From Bin16 sp965206315 (GTDB lineage Bacteria; Chloroflexota; Dehalococcoidia; Lucifugimonadales; Australimonadaceae), in NCBI GenBank assembly GCA_965206315.1, contig OZ242210.1, positions 2,232,001 to 2,296,000 on the forward strand: a stretch of 64,000 nucleotides of DNA. The letters are read 5' to 3'. Shown one piece after another: positions 16,436 through 25,175 of this stretch. The stretch's first letter is position 1. Every line of letters starts with the position of its first letter. The notes below the pieces were generated by a model. The model worked only from the letters and a program-made list of their open reading frames with translations, was not told the origin of the DNA and did no database searches. The position numbers were made by a program, and so were the translations under genes.

Positions 16436-16849
16436 CTAGACGCGCTGGCGGACGGTCTCCCGCTCTTCTTCCACCACCGCCTTCGCCGTCACGGGGTCGA
16501 GGTGCTCCAGCCCACGGTCCAGCACCCAGCTGCGGACATCGGCCATCGTGAAGAACTCGCCCACCTGGGCCATCGCGTCGTCGGCGTCGAACTCCTTGCA
16601 CGAGAAGACGTCGATGTTGACGTAGCCCCGGTCCGGGAACGTGTGCACGCTGATGTGGCTCTCCGCGATGATGACGAACCCGGAGACGCCCCAGTCCTCG
16701 GGGATCGGGCCGTGGTAGGTGTGAACGGCGGGCGGCGTGATCTTGGTCATGCTGATGCGGTCCGGGAACTCGTCCAGGAACCGCCGCACGCGCTCTGCGT
16801 CCGAGAGCTCCGCCGCGTCGCAGCCGTGTCCGTCGATCACCAGGTGCAT
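16436..16849 (-). CDS. speD: S-adenosylmethionine decarboxylase proenzyme
   Basis: Makes decarboxylated SAM, the aminopropyl donor for spermidine. At 137 residues this is the small prokaryotic class. The self-cleavage site is in ESHISVHTFPDRGYVNIDVF: cleavage between Glu63 and Ser64 would turn Ser64 into the pyruvoyl group. Catalytic Cys84 follows in FSCK. It is the first gene of a speD-speB-desulfurase unit; speD and speB lie 18 bp apart. A palindromic repeat (16857-16882) sits directly before the start and its edge provides the GGAG that acts as ribosome binding site. An extended -10 box is at 16925-16933. Confidence 0.95.
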   Translation of the reverse strand: MHLVIDGHGCDAAELSDAERVRRFLDEFPDRISMTKITPPAVHTYHGPIPEDWGVSGFVIIAESHISVHTFPDRGYVNIDVFSCKEFDADDAMAQVGEFFTMADVRSWVLDRGLEHLDPVTAKAVVEEERETVRQRV

Positions 16850-16856
16850 GATTCTC

Positions 16857-16882
16857 CGTCATTCCCGCGAAGGCGGGAATCT
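16857..16882. repeat. Palindromic repeat CGTCATTCCCGCGAAGGCGG type, upstream of speD
   Basis: The two arms ATTCCCGC and GCGGGAAT flank a GAAG centre. The same unit recurs at 22552-22577, 22798-22823, 22936-22961 and 36573-36598, with variants at 21437-21459, 28738-28763 and 29807-29823. Here it lies between the promoter and start codon of speD, where a hairpin could affect expression. Confidence 0.8.
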
Positions 16883-16924
16883 CCTAGCACAATAACAGCG
16901 CCCCGCACCCGGGACGCCTCCGAA

Positions 16925-16933
16925 AGGATAGCA
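16925..16933 (-). promoter_or_regulatory. Extended -10 box TGCTATCCT before speD
   Basis: Read on the minus strand, TGC-TATCCT lies 75 bp before the speD ATG. It fits the extended -10 pattern seen at other genes in the window and would transcribe the palindromic repeat as part of the leader. Confidence 0.4.
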
Positions 16934-17116
16934 CACTGCCTCCGCCTCCGCACAACCGCGCCGCACTCCCATCTGCTCGCACGCTTATCGCATTGAGGAA
17001 CGCGCTTCCGTGCCGGAGAATCGGTTGCCGACAAGGATCACTTCCGGTTCGCCCAGTCCCCACAAGCGGACCGGACCACACGACCTCGACGCGAGTTCCG
17101 TGTCCCCAGGAGCAGC

Positions 17117-20100
17117 GTGAGACATCTGGCCGTACCCGTCCCCGGTACCGCAACCCGCATACTCTCCGCAGCATTCATGGCAGCAGCCCTCGCACTGCTG
17201 TTGCTGCTGTCCGCCTCCGGTCAGGCGACCTTCGACCGCACCGACGGGATGATCAGCATCGGCGCCCTGAGCGTCGGCGTGTTCGACGATATCGAGGACG
17301 CCCAGCTCGCGAAGAACCGGGAGACGACCTACGACGGAGAGACGGTCTACCTCCCCGCGCTGACTCCTCCCGCGGCCCCCACCCTCGGAACCGTAGCCGG
17401 TTCGCTCTCCACGAACGACACGGCCTACCTGGCGAATGGTCTGGCATCGCCGCAGCACACCTTCTTCGACGGTACGCTCTGGGTCTCCAATGACCCGGCG
17501 GCCTACAACACCATCCTCATCACGGTGGAGAGCACCGGCATCCCGGAACCGGAAGGCGACTGCGCCGTCGCGACGGTGCGGAACTCCCGTGCCGACAGAT
17601 CCATAACGATGCAGATGGCCCTCTCCGCGTCAACCGGCTCGCCGGGCCGGATGAAGAGCTACTACCAGGCGTTCGTGCGCGTCCTCGACTCGCGCGCACT
17701 GGACGCGAACGGAGACCCGCTGTACACGGCGAGCGACGGCCCGCTCTGCACGGCTTATCCGGCGGGCGTTGCTGACGCGGATACCGCCGCGGTCCTCGCG
17801 CGGCACGACGACCGCCTCGTGATCGAAATCGCCGGCGCCGGACAGGTGACGGTGGACGTGGACGGCCAGGGGCCGGACGTGACCGGCATCACGCCGGAGG
17901 ACCAGAGTTACCTGCGCTCCAACAGCCTTCAGTACGCGTTCGTCGTGCGCGACAACGACGCGGGCCTCCGCCACGACGGCGAACTCGTGATAACCGAGGA
18001 CGGCGACTACACGGAAGCGAACCGGGACGAAGACCACGCCACGACCGGCGAGCCGCTCTCGACGCGCTCAGGCGGGCAGATCAGTGTGAACGGCGAGGCC
18101 GCGGAGATCGACCTGAAGGTGTGGGCCGAGGAGGCTGACCCCAACGCCGCGGACGACATCACGGATACAGGGAGGTGGACGCTCCTGGGGGAGCGCCCGG
18201 GCGTGGCCTACGCGTTCTCGGCTGATGCAGCCGGCATGGACGAGGGCGCGTACTTCATGGAGATAACGGCCGTCGACCGCGCCGGCAACCGGACGGTGAG
18301 CGAGGCGCCGGACGACGAATACCCCGGTCCGCACGCGTTCACCGTGGACGACACCGACCCGGCCACCGTCGAGTCGTGGACCGGCATCGCGTACGACCCT
18401 GACCTCGAGATGATGGGCAAGGTCGTGGGCGGGGAGGTCGCCGACCGTTCATGGATCATGGTGGAACTGACCGAGCCGGTGCGCCCGGGGATCTCTTCGG
18501 AGCGGATCAGGGTCGCCGACCACGAGGTGGTCAGCGTTTACCAGCCGAACTACGCGCCGCCGTTCATGAGGACCGTCCTGGGCCGGACCAACTCCCTGCC
18601 CGGGACGCAGCGGCTGGCGTTCGCGCCGTCCGCGCCCCGCGCCTCAGCCTCGCTCGCGCCGCGGGCGCAGACCTGTACGGACACCCTCGATGCAAAAGTC
18701 AGGATCAGCGGTCTCAACTTCACCTACAACGGCGCCACCGGCGACACCACGATCTCCTGGAACCGGCTCAGCACGGCCGACTGCGACGGCTACCGGCTCG
18801 GCATCCTCGCGGGGCGGAGGGTGCTGCTCGTCGAGGACCTGTCGCGGACGACCTCGTCCTTCAGCATACCGAGGGCGTCCGAGCTCGGGCGGTACATCGA
18901 GGCCGACGTCGGGGATGCGGACGGAGACGATCTGACCATCCTGGTCGCACTGCGGCACGCCTCCGTAGGCTCAGGTACCGACAACTTCGGGCGCAGGACG
19001 GCGACCACGACAGTGGACCTCGCCGGCCTGACGGCGCCCACGTCGGCGGTGACCGGCGGCGTGGTTGCGCCGTTCCTGCTGCACCCGGCGTCGGCGCCCG
19101 CGGTGCTGCCGGCGATCAGGGCGGACGACACCTCGCTCTTGTGCCGTTTCACGAACTCGGACCCGCCCCATGATGAAGTCGTGTTGTCCTTCACGCACAG
19201 GCCGTTGACGGTCGGAGGATGGGAGGTCGTGGGCTACTACCGGCAGCTCTTCTACCCGCCGGACTACAACGTGGGCCTGGACCGTCTCTTCGAGTACACC
19301 GCGGTTGGAGCGGGCGGCTTCGAGACGAGCGGCAGCTTCCAGCACTACTACAACTCGAGCCCGGAGGTGTACAACGCCAAAGCGGAGGTCGTGGCGGTCT
19401 ACGAGAAGGACGGCAGGAGGCTCGCCGGCGCGGTGCGGACCGTCGGGTGCACCGGCAGTACGCTTACCAACCCGAACGTGGACAGGAGCCCGCCGCTGCT
19501 CCAGACGGCAGCGGTCGGCGGCACGACGCTCAGGCTGACCTACAACGAGGCGCTGGACGGGGGCTCGACGCCAACCCGCAACGCGTTCGACGTCCTCGTG
19601 GACGGCGTGCAGCGCGCGGTCAGCGACGTGTCGGTGATCGGCTGGCAGGTGGTGCTCACGCTGGGCTCGCCGGTCGCGACCGGGGAGCGCGTCACGATCA
19701 GCTACACGAAGCCGGGTACGGACCCGATACAGGACCTCGCCGGGAACGACGCGTTCAGCTTCCGGCTCTGGCCTGTCTCGAACGTCCTGGGAGGGGGGAA
19801 CAGCGCCTTTGCCCTCGTCGACATAACGGGTCTCACCCACGACGAGGCGCTGGCGGAGGCGGGATACTGGCCGATAGACATCAACCGCGAGCTCATCGAG
19901 GACACGCGCACGCGCATCTACATCGAACTGGCGCGCGAACTGAAGGCGGACGAGACGCCGGAGGTGACGATCTTCGCGGGCGGCGCCCTCGATCTCGCGG
20001 GCAACGCGACCGCGACCGAGACCATCACGCCGCGCGACGGCATCGCTCCCCGCTTCACCGTCACCGTGGCGGCAACCGCGCAGGACCGGCCGGTCGCCAA

Positions 20101-21430
20101 CGCTCGCGGCGAGTACGTCGTGGACGTGCGCGCGGACGAAGACCTGCGGCGCCGCCCGACGGTCTACTTCACCGGCATCGCGGCCGGGAAGGTGACGGTG
20201 CAAGGCGCCGACGCGTACACCTACGACATCGGCGAGCTCCGGACAGGCCACGCGCTCACGGCGCAGGATGACGACGCCCACTGGGCCGGAACGTATCCGG
20301 CGTCGGGCCTCACCGGGCTCGGCGAATTGTTCGGACTGGTGGTGTACGGGTTCGACTACGAGGACAACATCGGGGAGTCGGGCGGCTGGACCCCGCCCAG
20401 GCACCAGCGAACGCCGGAGATAGGCCCGCCGGAGGCGGACGACGCTCTGGACCTCGCGAAGATGCACGAGGCCGGAGTGCTACTGGAGCTGGACGATGGG
20501 TTCAACGGCGGCGCAACGCCTGAGCACGCCCTGAACCCGACGCGGAGGCAGCGGAACGACGAGACGGAGAGTTCCGCCCCGATCGTCAGCATCAGCTTCC
20601 CGGCGGAGGAGGACGAGTACGCGGTCTGCCCCGAGAACGGCTGCGGAGAGGCGAACGGCAACCCGGACGCGGAGTTCTCCGACTCGCACGCCACGGTGAC
20701 CATCGCGGCCATCACGCTGGACGGCAGCAACGCGCTGGGGCAGCTCACACGGGTGAACGCCTCGAAGTTCGCGCTCCTCGCCAGCGATCTGGCGCTGGGA
20801 GAGCACGAGGTCGAGTACATGGCGGTCGACGCCGCCGGCAACGTGGACACGTTTGAGTTCACGTTCTCGGTGGTCGAGCGCGAGCCGTACGAGCTGGACA
20901 TCCTGCCGGGCTGGAACCTCATCTCCTTCCCCGGCACGCCGATGGACCCGTCGCTCGGCGGCGTCATCCCGTCCGGCGCGCGCGTCTCGCCCGTGCTGGC
21001 GTACCAGGACGGCGACTGGCTGACGGCGGTGGTGAACGAGCAGGGCGAGTGGGGCGGCAACCTGACGCGGTTCGAGGCCGGCTTCGGCTACTGGCTGTTC
21101 ACGACGACGTACGCGACGCTCAACCCGCTGATCCCGGAGCATGAGCAGTCGGCAACGCCGCCGACTGCGCCGGTGCGGCACGGCTGGAACCTGCTGGGCG
21201 TGATAGACATCTTCCAGAACCCGGCAGGCGCGCCTCCGGGCCCGAACGGCGGCGACGGCGAGGCCGACGACTACTTCGGCAGCATCCCGTGGCGCATCGC
21301 CTACGGCTACGACACGGCGCGCAGCCTGTGGGTGCGGAGCATCCCCGGCGCGGACAGGGCCGCCCCCGAGATCGTGAACGGGAAGGGCTACTGGGTCTGG
21401 TCGGCGGAGCCGGGCACGCTGGTCCCGTAG
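17117..21430 (+). CDS. Large secreted surface protein with SwmB-like and repeated C-terminal GWN domains
   Basis: A 1437-residue protein with an N-terminal signal peptide (hydrophobic core about residues 15-35, then a small-residue cleavage region). The GTG start at 17117 follows AGGAG. The body is a string of beta-rich modules. One at about 787-890 (RSPPLLQTAAVGGTTLRLTY onward) matches the SwmB/bacterial Ig-like calcium-binding type, and several stretches have the DxAGN pattern of Ig-like repeats. The last 170 residues hold two related segments beginning GWNLISFPGTP and GWNLLGVID, each followed by an aromatic GYW motif. This kind of C-terminus is common on Chloroflexota surface proteins. No membrane anchor or LPxTG is seen. 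It probably contributes to the cell envelope or adhesion. Confidence 0.85.
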   Translation: MRHLAVPVPGTATRILSAAFMAAALALLLLLSASGQATFDRTDGMISIGALSVGVFDDIEDAQLAKNRETTYDGETVYLPALTPPAAPTLGTVAGSLSTNDTAYLANGLASPQHTFFDGTLWVSNDPAAYNTILITVESTGIPEPEGDCAVATVRNSRADRSITMQMALSASTGSPGRMKSYYQAFVRVLDSRALDANGDPLYTASDGPLCTAYPAGVADADTAAVLARHDDRLVIEIAGAGQVTVDVDGQGPDVTGITPEDQSYLRSNSLQYAFVVRDNDAGLRHDGELVITEDGDYTEANRDEDHATTGEPLSTRSGGQISVNGEAAEIDLKVWAEEADPNAADDITDTGRWTLLGERPGVAYAFSADAAGMDEGAYFMEITAVDRAGNRTVSEAPDDEYPGPHAFTVDDTDPATVESWTGIAYDPDLEMMGKVVGGEVADRSWIMVELTEPVRPGISSERIRVADHEVVSVYQPNYAPPFMRTVLGRTNSLPGTQRLAFAPSAPRASASLAPRAQTCTDTLDAKVRISGLNFTYNGATGDTTISWNRLSTADCDGYRLGILAGRRVLLVEDLSRTTSSFSIPRASELGRYIEADVGDADGDDLTILVALRHASVGSGTDNFGRRTATTTVDLAGLTAPTSAVTGGVVAPFLLHPASAPAVLPAIRADDTSLLCRFTNSDPPHDEVVLSFTHRPLTVGGWEVVGYYRQLFYPPDYNVGLDRLFEYTAVGAGGFETSGSFQHYYNSSPEVYNAKAEVVAVYEKDGRRLAGAVRTVGCTGSTLTNPNVDRSPPLLQTAAVGGTTLRLTYNEALDGGSTPTRNAFDVLVDGVQRAVSDVSVIGWQVVLTLGSPVATGERVTISYTKPGTDPIQDLAGNDAFSFRLWPVSNVLGGGNSAFALVDITGLTHDEALAEAGYWPIDINRELIEDTRTRIYIELARELKADETPEVTIFAGGALDLAGNATATETITPRDGIAPRFTVTVAATAQDRPVANARGEYVVDVRADEDLRRRPTVYFTGIAAGKVTVQGADAYTYDIGELRTGHALTAQDDDAHWAGTYPASGLTGLGELFGLVVYGFDYEDNIGESGGWTPPRHQRTPEIGPPEADDALDLAKMHEAGVLLELDDGFNGGATPEHALNPTRRQRNDETESSAPIVSISFPAEEDEYAVCPENGCGEANGNPDAEFSDSHATVTIAAITLDGSNALGQLTRVNASKFALLASDLALGEHEVEYMAVDAAGNVDTFEFTFSVVEREPYELDILPGWNLISFPGTPMDPSLGGVIPSGARVSPVLAYQDGDWLTAVVNEQGEWGGNLTRFEAGFGYWLFTTTYATLNPLIPEHEQSATPPTAPVRHGWNLLGVIDIFQNPAGAPPGPNGGDGEADDYFGSIPWRIAYGYDTARSLWVRSIPGADRAAPEIVNGKGYWVWSAEPGTLVP

Positions 21431-21438
21431 ACGGCCCG

Positions 21439-22449
21439 TCATTCCTGCGAAGGCAGGAAGGTGGATTCACATTCGAAGTGCAACACTTGCTCTCGTAGCA
21501 CCTCGGCCGGGGTCCGCCACCCGAGGCACTTGCGCGGCGTATTGTTATACACTCTCAACAGCGCCGTGAACTCTCCCTCCGACAGTGAGGCCAGGTTCGT
21601 CTTGCGGGGTAAGAACCAGCGCATCCGTCCGATAGCGTTCTCCACGCCTCCCTTCTGCCACGGAGAATAGGTGTCGCAGAAGAACGTCTCGATGCCCCAG
21701 GCGTGGAGTTCGTAGTGGTGGGCGAACTCCGTGCCGTTGTCGAACGTGACCGTCTGGCGGAACTCCGGTGGCAGCGGTCCCAGGACGGCGGCGATGGCTT
21801 TGGCGACCGGTGCTGCTGCCCTCGAAGGTCGCCGCACCGCGATCAGCAGCCTTGAACGGCGCTCGTGCAGCATCAGCACCGTCTGCCCGGTCCTGCCGAA
21901 CTGCATCCCATCCGCCTCCCAGTGCCCGAATGTCTGCCGGTCGGCAACTGCTGCAGGGCGTTCCGAGAGCGGCCGGCGGTGCAGAATGGTGCGGGCCGAA
22001 CTGCTCCCTCCGCGCTGGTGCCGACCGCGCCGCCACTTCCCCCGTCGCAAGAGCTTGCGCCACGAATAGTCCTTCGTCCGCGCTATCTGCGCGTAGATGA
22101 ACCGGTAGATGCTCTCATGGGAGGTGACGCTCTTGCCGCGCTCCTTCTTCAACCGCCCCGCCACTGCCTCCGGCGACCAGCCCAGTTGCAACCCGCTCAG
22201 CACATCCCTGCGGAGCTCGTCGTCTCGGTCCAGCCGTGCGCCACTCCAGCGCCGTGCACGGGCCTGCTCGTGGGCATAGGTCGCCCGGTAGCCGCCGTCC
22301 TTCGTGCCGTTGCGCTTCAACTCCCGAGCAATCGTCGGTGGCGGGCGATCCAGAGTTGCTGCGATTTCCCGGAGCGAGCGCCCCTCAGCACGTAGACGGG
22401 CAATCGCACAGCGTTCCTCAATCCCAAGCTGTCTATAGCGGTTCCCCAT
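21439..22449 (-). CDS. IS30-family transposase
   Basis: A 336-residue DDE transposase. The N-terminal helix-turn-helix (LGIEERCAIARLRAEGRSLREIAATLDRPPPTIAREL) is typical of IS30. The catalytic core holds Asp in HWEADGMQF, Asp in TFDNGTEF and Glu in KGGVENAIGRMRWFLPRKT, so it should be active. The reading frame runs through the left terminal repeat and leaves the element: the last six codons and the TGA lie in the flanking palindromic repeat. The stop is therefore supplied by the target site. No degradation is visible, which suggests recent insertion. Confidence 0.95.
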   Translation of the reverse strand: MGNRYRQLGIEERCAIARLRAEGRSLREIAATLDRPPPTIARELKRNGTKDGGYRATYAHEQARARRWSGARLDRDDELRRDVLSGLQLGWSPEAVAGRLKKERGKSVTSHESIYRFIYAQIARTKDYSWRKLLRRGKWRRGRHQRGGSSSARTILHRRPLSERPAAVADRQTFGHWEADGMQFGRTGQTVLMLHERRSRLLIAVRRPSRAAAPVAKAIAAVLGPLPPEFRQTVTFDNGTEFAHHYELHAWGIETFFCDTYSPWQKGGVENAIGRMRWFLPRKTNLASLSEGEFTALLRVYNNTPRKCLGWRTPAEVLREQVLHFECESTFLPSQE

Positions 22450-22492
22450 GGCAACACCTTAGTCTGGTGTTGCACTTCGTTTGTGAACTTAG
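21460..22492 (-). mobile_element. IS30-family insertion sequence, about 1.03 kb
   Basis: Terminal inverted repeats lie at 21466-21486 and 22467-22487, matching at 19 of 21 positions in opposite orientation. The repeat copy at 22798 shows what the uninterrupted target looks like: ...GCGAAGGCAGGAATCCCGCCC. By comparison the element interrupts this unit, leaving GGAA at both edges (21456-21459 and 22493-22496) as a probable 3-4 bp target duplication. Exact ends may shift by a few bases. The insertion lies 29 bp after the surface-protein stop codon and breaks no gene. Confidence 0.85.
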
Positions 22493-23120
22493 GGAATCCC
22501 GCCCGGCGTAGGGGCGTTCCTTGTGGGCGCCCGGACGCGGGGCGCAGCCCCCGTCATTCTCGCGAAGGCGGGAATCCAGCGTGCCCGACAGGGCACACGG
22601 GGCGGAGAGAGGAAGTGGGGCGTGTCATGTTGAGCGAAGCCAGAGGCGAAGCCGAGGGCGTAGTCGAAACATCTCTCGGGCGAGCGTTGGTGCAGCGGGG
22701 AGCTCCCTAGAGATTCCTCGGCTCCGCTGCGCTTCGCTCGGAATGACAATGCGCGCTTCAGCGCGCGGGTGAGGGCCCGGACGCGGGGCGCAGCCCCCGT
22801 CATTCCTGCGAAGGCAGGAATCCCGCCCGGTGTAGGGGCACCGCTTGTGAGCGCCCTGTCCCATCCCCTCGCCCTCTGGGAGAGGGAAACGCGCTTCAGC
22901 GCGCGGGTGAGGGCCCGGACGCGGGGCGTAGCCCCCGTCATTCCCGCACCGGCGGGAATCCAGGTGCGCGGGCAGCGCACGCAGCGGGGCTGGTGGGGAG
23001 CGGGGTTTGTCATGTTGAGCGAAGCCAGAGGCGAAGCCGAGGGCGTAGTCGAAATATCTCTCGGGTGGTCTGATCCCCTCGCCCCCTGGGAGAGGGAGCG
23101 CATTGAAATGCGGGGGTGAG
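22493..23120. repeat. Mosaic of interspersed repeat modules, no gene
   Basis: A non-coding 630-bp stretch made almost wholly of recurring modules. A: the CGTCATTC...GCGAAGGCGGGAAT palindrome (three copies). B: GTAGGGGC...TTGTGGGCGCC. C: GTTGAGCGAAGCCAGAGGCG through AGTCGAAACATCTC (about 22624-22683 and 23010-23065). D: CTCGCCCYYTGGGAGAGGG followed by a short inverted GCGC hairpin and GGGTGAGGG. E: a CTCGGCTCCGCTGCGCTTCG palindrome near 22715. Longer ORFs crossing it are mosaics of these units, not proteins. Confidence 0.85.
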
Positions 23121-23128
23121 GGTGCCCC

Positions 23129-25108
23129 CTAACGCACCCCCAGCCCCTCCAGCCTGCCGTCGACCTCCTCCGCCTCCAACGACAGCCGCTCCCACTCCTC
23201 CCAGAGCAGCCCCGCCTCCTCCTTGAGCGCGCCGTACTCCTCACCCGCCGAGGCGAGATGCGCCGGGCCGTCGAACCGGTCGGGCTGCGAGAACATCGCC
23301 TCCAGCTCCGTGATGCGCGACTCGCGGTCGGACAGCGAAGCGCCGACCTCGTCTATCCGCATCGCCAGCCTGCGCGCCTCGCTTTTCAGTGACCGGCGCT
23401 CGATCTCCGCGTCGTCGAGCGGCCGCCCGCGCCTCCTGCCCCGGCCTCGCTCCGGGAGCGCGTCGGTTACCCCGTTAGCCGCCGGTCCGGCGGTCAACGG
23501 GGCGGCCTCAGTCTCCTTCCGGTACAGGTAGTCGTCGTAGCCGCCGAGGAACACCGTGGGCTCTCCGGCCTCGATCTCGACGATCTTGTTGGCGGTCTGC
23601 CGGATGAGCGTCCGGTCGTGCGTGATGAGGCAGAGCGTGCCCTTGTAGTCCCCGAGGGCGTCCGCGAGTATCTCCCGGGACGCGATGTCGAGGTGGTTGG
23701 TCGGCTCGTCCATCAGGAGCAGGTTGCTCGGCTGGAGGAGCAGCTTGGCCAGCGCCACCCGCGCCTTCTCTCCGCCCGACAGCACGGATACCGGCTTGCG
23801 GACGTCGTCGCCGCTGAACAGGAAGCCGCCCAGCGTGGTGCGGAGGGTCTGCTCCGGTACGTCCGGCGCGGCGTGCCGCAGCTCGTCGAGGACTGAGTTG
23901 GCCGGGTCGAGCAGTTCGAGCACGTGCTGCGCGTAGTACGACGTCACGACGTTGTGGCCCGTCTTCCGCTCCCCCTCGTCGATCGGCAGCACGCCCGCGA
24001 GTATCTTCAGCATCGTGGTCTTGCCCGCGCCGTTAGGCCCGACCAGCGCGACGCGGTCCCCGCGCGACAGCGACAGGTTGACGCGCCGGTATACGTCCTT
24101 CTCGCCGTACGACTTGCTGACGTTGGACAGCGATATCACCTCGGCGCCGCTGCGGGGCGGCTCCGGGAACGAGTAGCGCACCTTCTTCGTCGTCCGGGGC
24201 AGCTCGATGGTCTGGATCTTTTCGAGCTGCTTCAGGCGGCTCTGCACCTGCGTGGCCTTCGTAGCCTTGGACCGGAAACGCTCCACGAAGCGCATCTGCT
24301 TCTGCATCCGGCGCTGCTGCCTCGCCGCGGCGGCCTGCCTGACCGTCAGGGTCTGCTCGCGGGCAACGACGTACTCGTCGTAGTCGCCCTTCATCAGCAC
24401 GACCTCGTCCTCCTCGATGGCGAGCACCTTGGTCGCGATCTGGTTCAGGAAGGCGCGGTCGTGCGACGTGATGAGCACCCCGCCCCGGAACCCGGCGAGG
24501 TACTTCTCGAACCACAGGTTCGCATCGAGGTCGAGGTGGTTGGTCGGCTCGTCCAGGAACAGCAGGGCGGGGTTCCGGAACAGCAGCCTCGCGAGGCCTG
24601 CCCGCATCGCCCAGCCCCCGCTGAACTCGCTCATCGGCCGGAGGAAGTCCGTCTGCTTGAACCCGAGGCCCGAGAGGATGGTCTTCGCCTCGTGCTCCCG
24701 GTCGTCCCCGCCCGCGGCCTCCAGCGCCATGTCCAACTCGCTGAGACGCTCCAGCAGACCGGCCTGCTTATCCGGGTCGGGCTCCGACGCCAGCGCCTCC
24801 CGCGTCGCGGCGATGTCGTCTGCGAGCGCGATGACCTCCGCGCCGGCGTCCAGCACCTCCTGGAGGAGCGACTTGCCGTTGAACGACGCGGGCTCCTGCT
24901 TGAGATAGCCGATGGAGACGTCGCGCCGCGTGGACACGTTCCCGGAGTCCGGCGGCGTATCGCCGGCCAGGATGTCCATGAGCGTCGTCTTGCCGGAGCC
25001 GTTCGCGCCGATCAGCGCGATGCGGTCACCGGCGTCGACGTTGAGGGTGAGGCCGCTGAACAGGGTCCTGGTCGAGTAGGCCTTGCTGATGTTGAAGGCA
25101 GAGAGCAT
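23129..25108 (-). CDS. ABC-F family ATPase (ribosome-associated, Uup/EttA-like)
   Basis: A 659-residue protein with two ABC domains and no membrane segment, as in ABC-F translation factors that act at the ribosomal E site. First domain: Walker A GANGSGKTT and LLFLDEPTNHLD. Second: GPNGAGKTT, LSGGEKARVALAKLL and LLLMDEPTNHLD. Between them is the basic helical linker with QMRFVERFRSKATKA. A C-terminal coiled coil, about 560-659, resembles Uup. The ATG at 25108 begins MLSAFNISKAYS, the family start; an in-frame upstream extension to 25240 is Pro-rich and has no support. An extended -10 box lies at 25129-25137. Confidence 0.93.
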   Translation of the reverse strand: MLSAFNISKAYSTRTLFSGLTLNVDAGDRIALIGANGSGKTTLMDILAGDTPPDSGNVSTRRDVSIGYLKQEPASFNGKSLLQEVLDAGAEVIALADDIAATREALASEPDPDKQAGLLERLSELDMALEAAGGDDREHEAKTILSGLGFKQTDFLRPMSEFSGGWAMRAGLARLLFRNPALLFLDEPTNHLDLDANLWFEKYLAGFRGGVLITSHDRAFLNQIATKVLAIEEDEVVLMKGDYDEYVVAREQTLTVRQAAAARQQRRMQKQMRFVERFRSKATKATQVQSRLKQLEKIQTIELPRTTKKVRYSFPEPPRSGAEVISLSNVSKSYGEKDVYRRVNLSLSRGDRVALVGPNGAGKTTMLKILAGVLPIDEGERKTGHNVVTSYYAQHVLELLDPANSVLDELRHAAPDVPEQTLRTTLGGFLFSGDDVRKPVSVLSGGEKARVALAKLLLQPSNLLLMDEPTNHLDIASREILADALGDYKGTLCLITHDRTLIRQTANKIVEIEAGEPTVFLGGYDDYLYRKETEAAPLTAGPAANGVTDALPERGRGRRRGRPLDDAEIERRSLKSEARRLAMRIDEVGASLSDRESRITELEAMFSQPDRFDGPAHLASAGEEYGALKEEAGLLWEEWERLSLEAEEVDGRLEGLGVR

Positions 25109-25128
25109 GTGGTGCCGTGCGAGAGGCC

Positions 25129-25137
25129 ATTGTAGCA
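25129..25137 (-). promoter_or_regulatory. Extended -10 box TGCTACAAT before the ABC-F gene
   Basis: TGC-TACAAT on the minus strand ends 20 bp before the ABC-F ATG. No Shine-Dalgarno sequence is visible between them, so the mRNA leader would be about 13 nt or less. Confidence 0.45.
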
Positions 25138-25175
25138 GTGGGGGTGATGAGGGTAGGGGAGGGGTAAGGCTCGCA

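Noticed and set aside
22493..23120. Possible CRISPR array in the repeat mosaic
   Set aside because: Repeats differ in length, order and spacing; there are no uniform repeat-spacer units and no cas genes.
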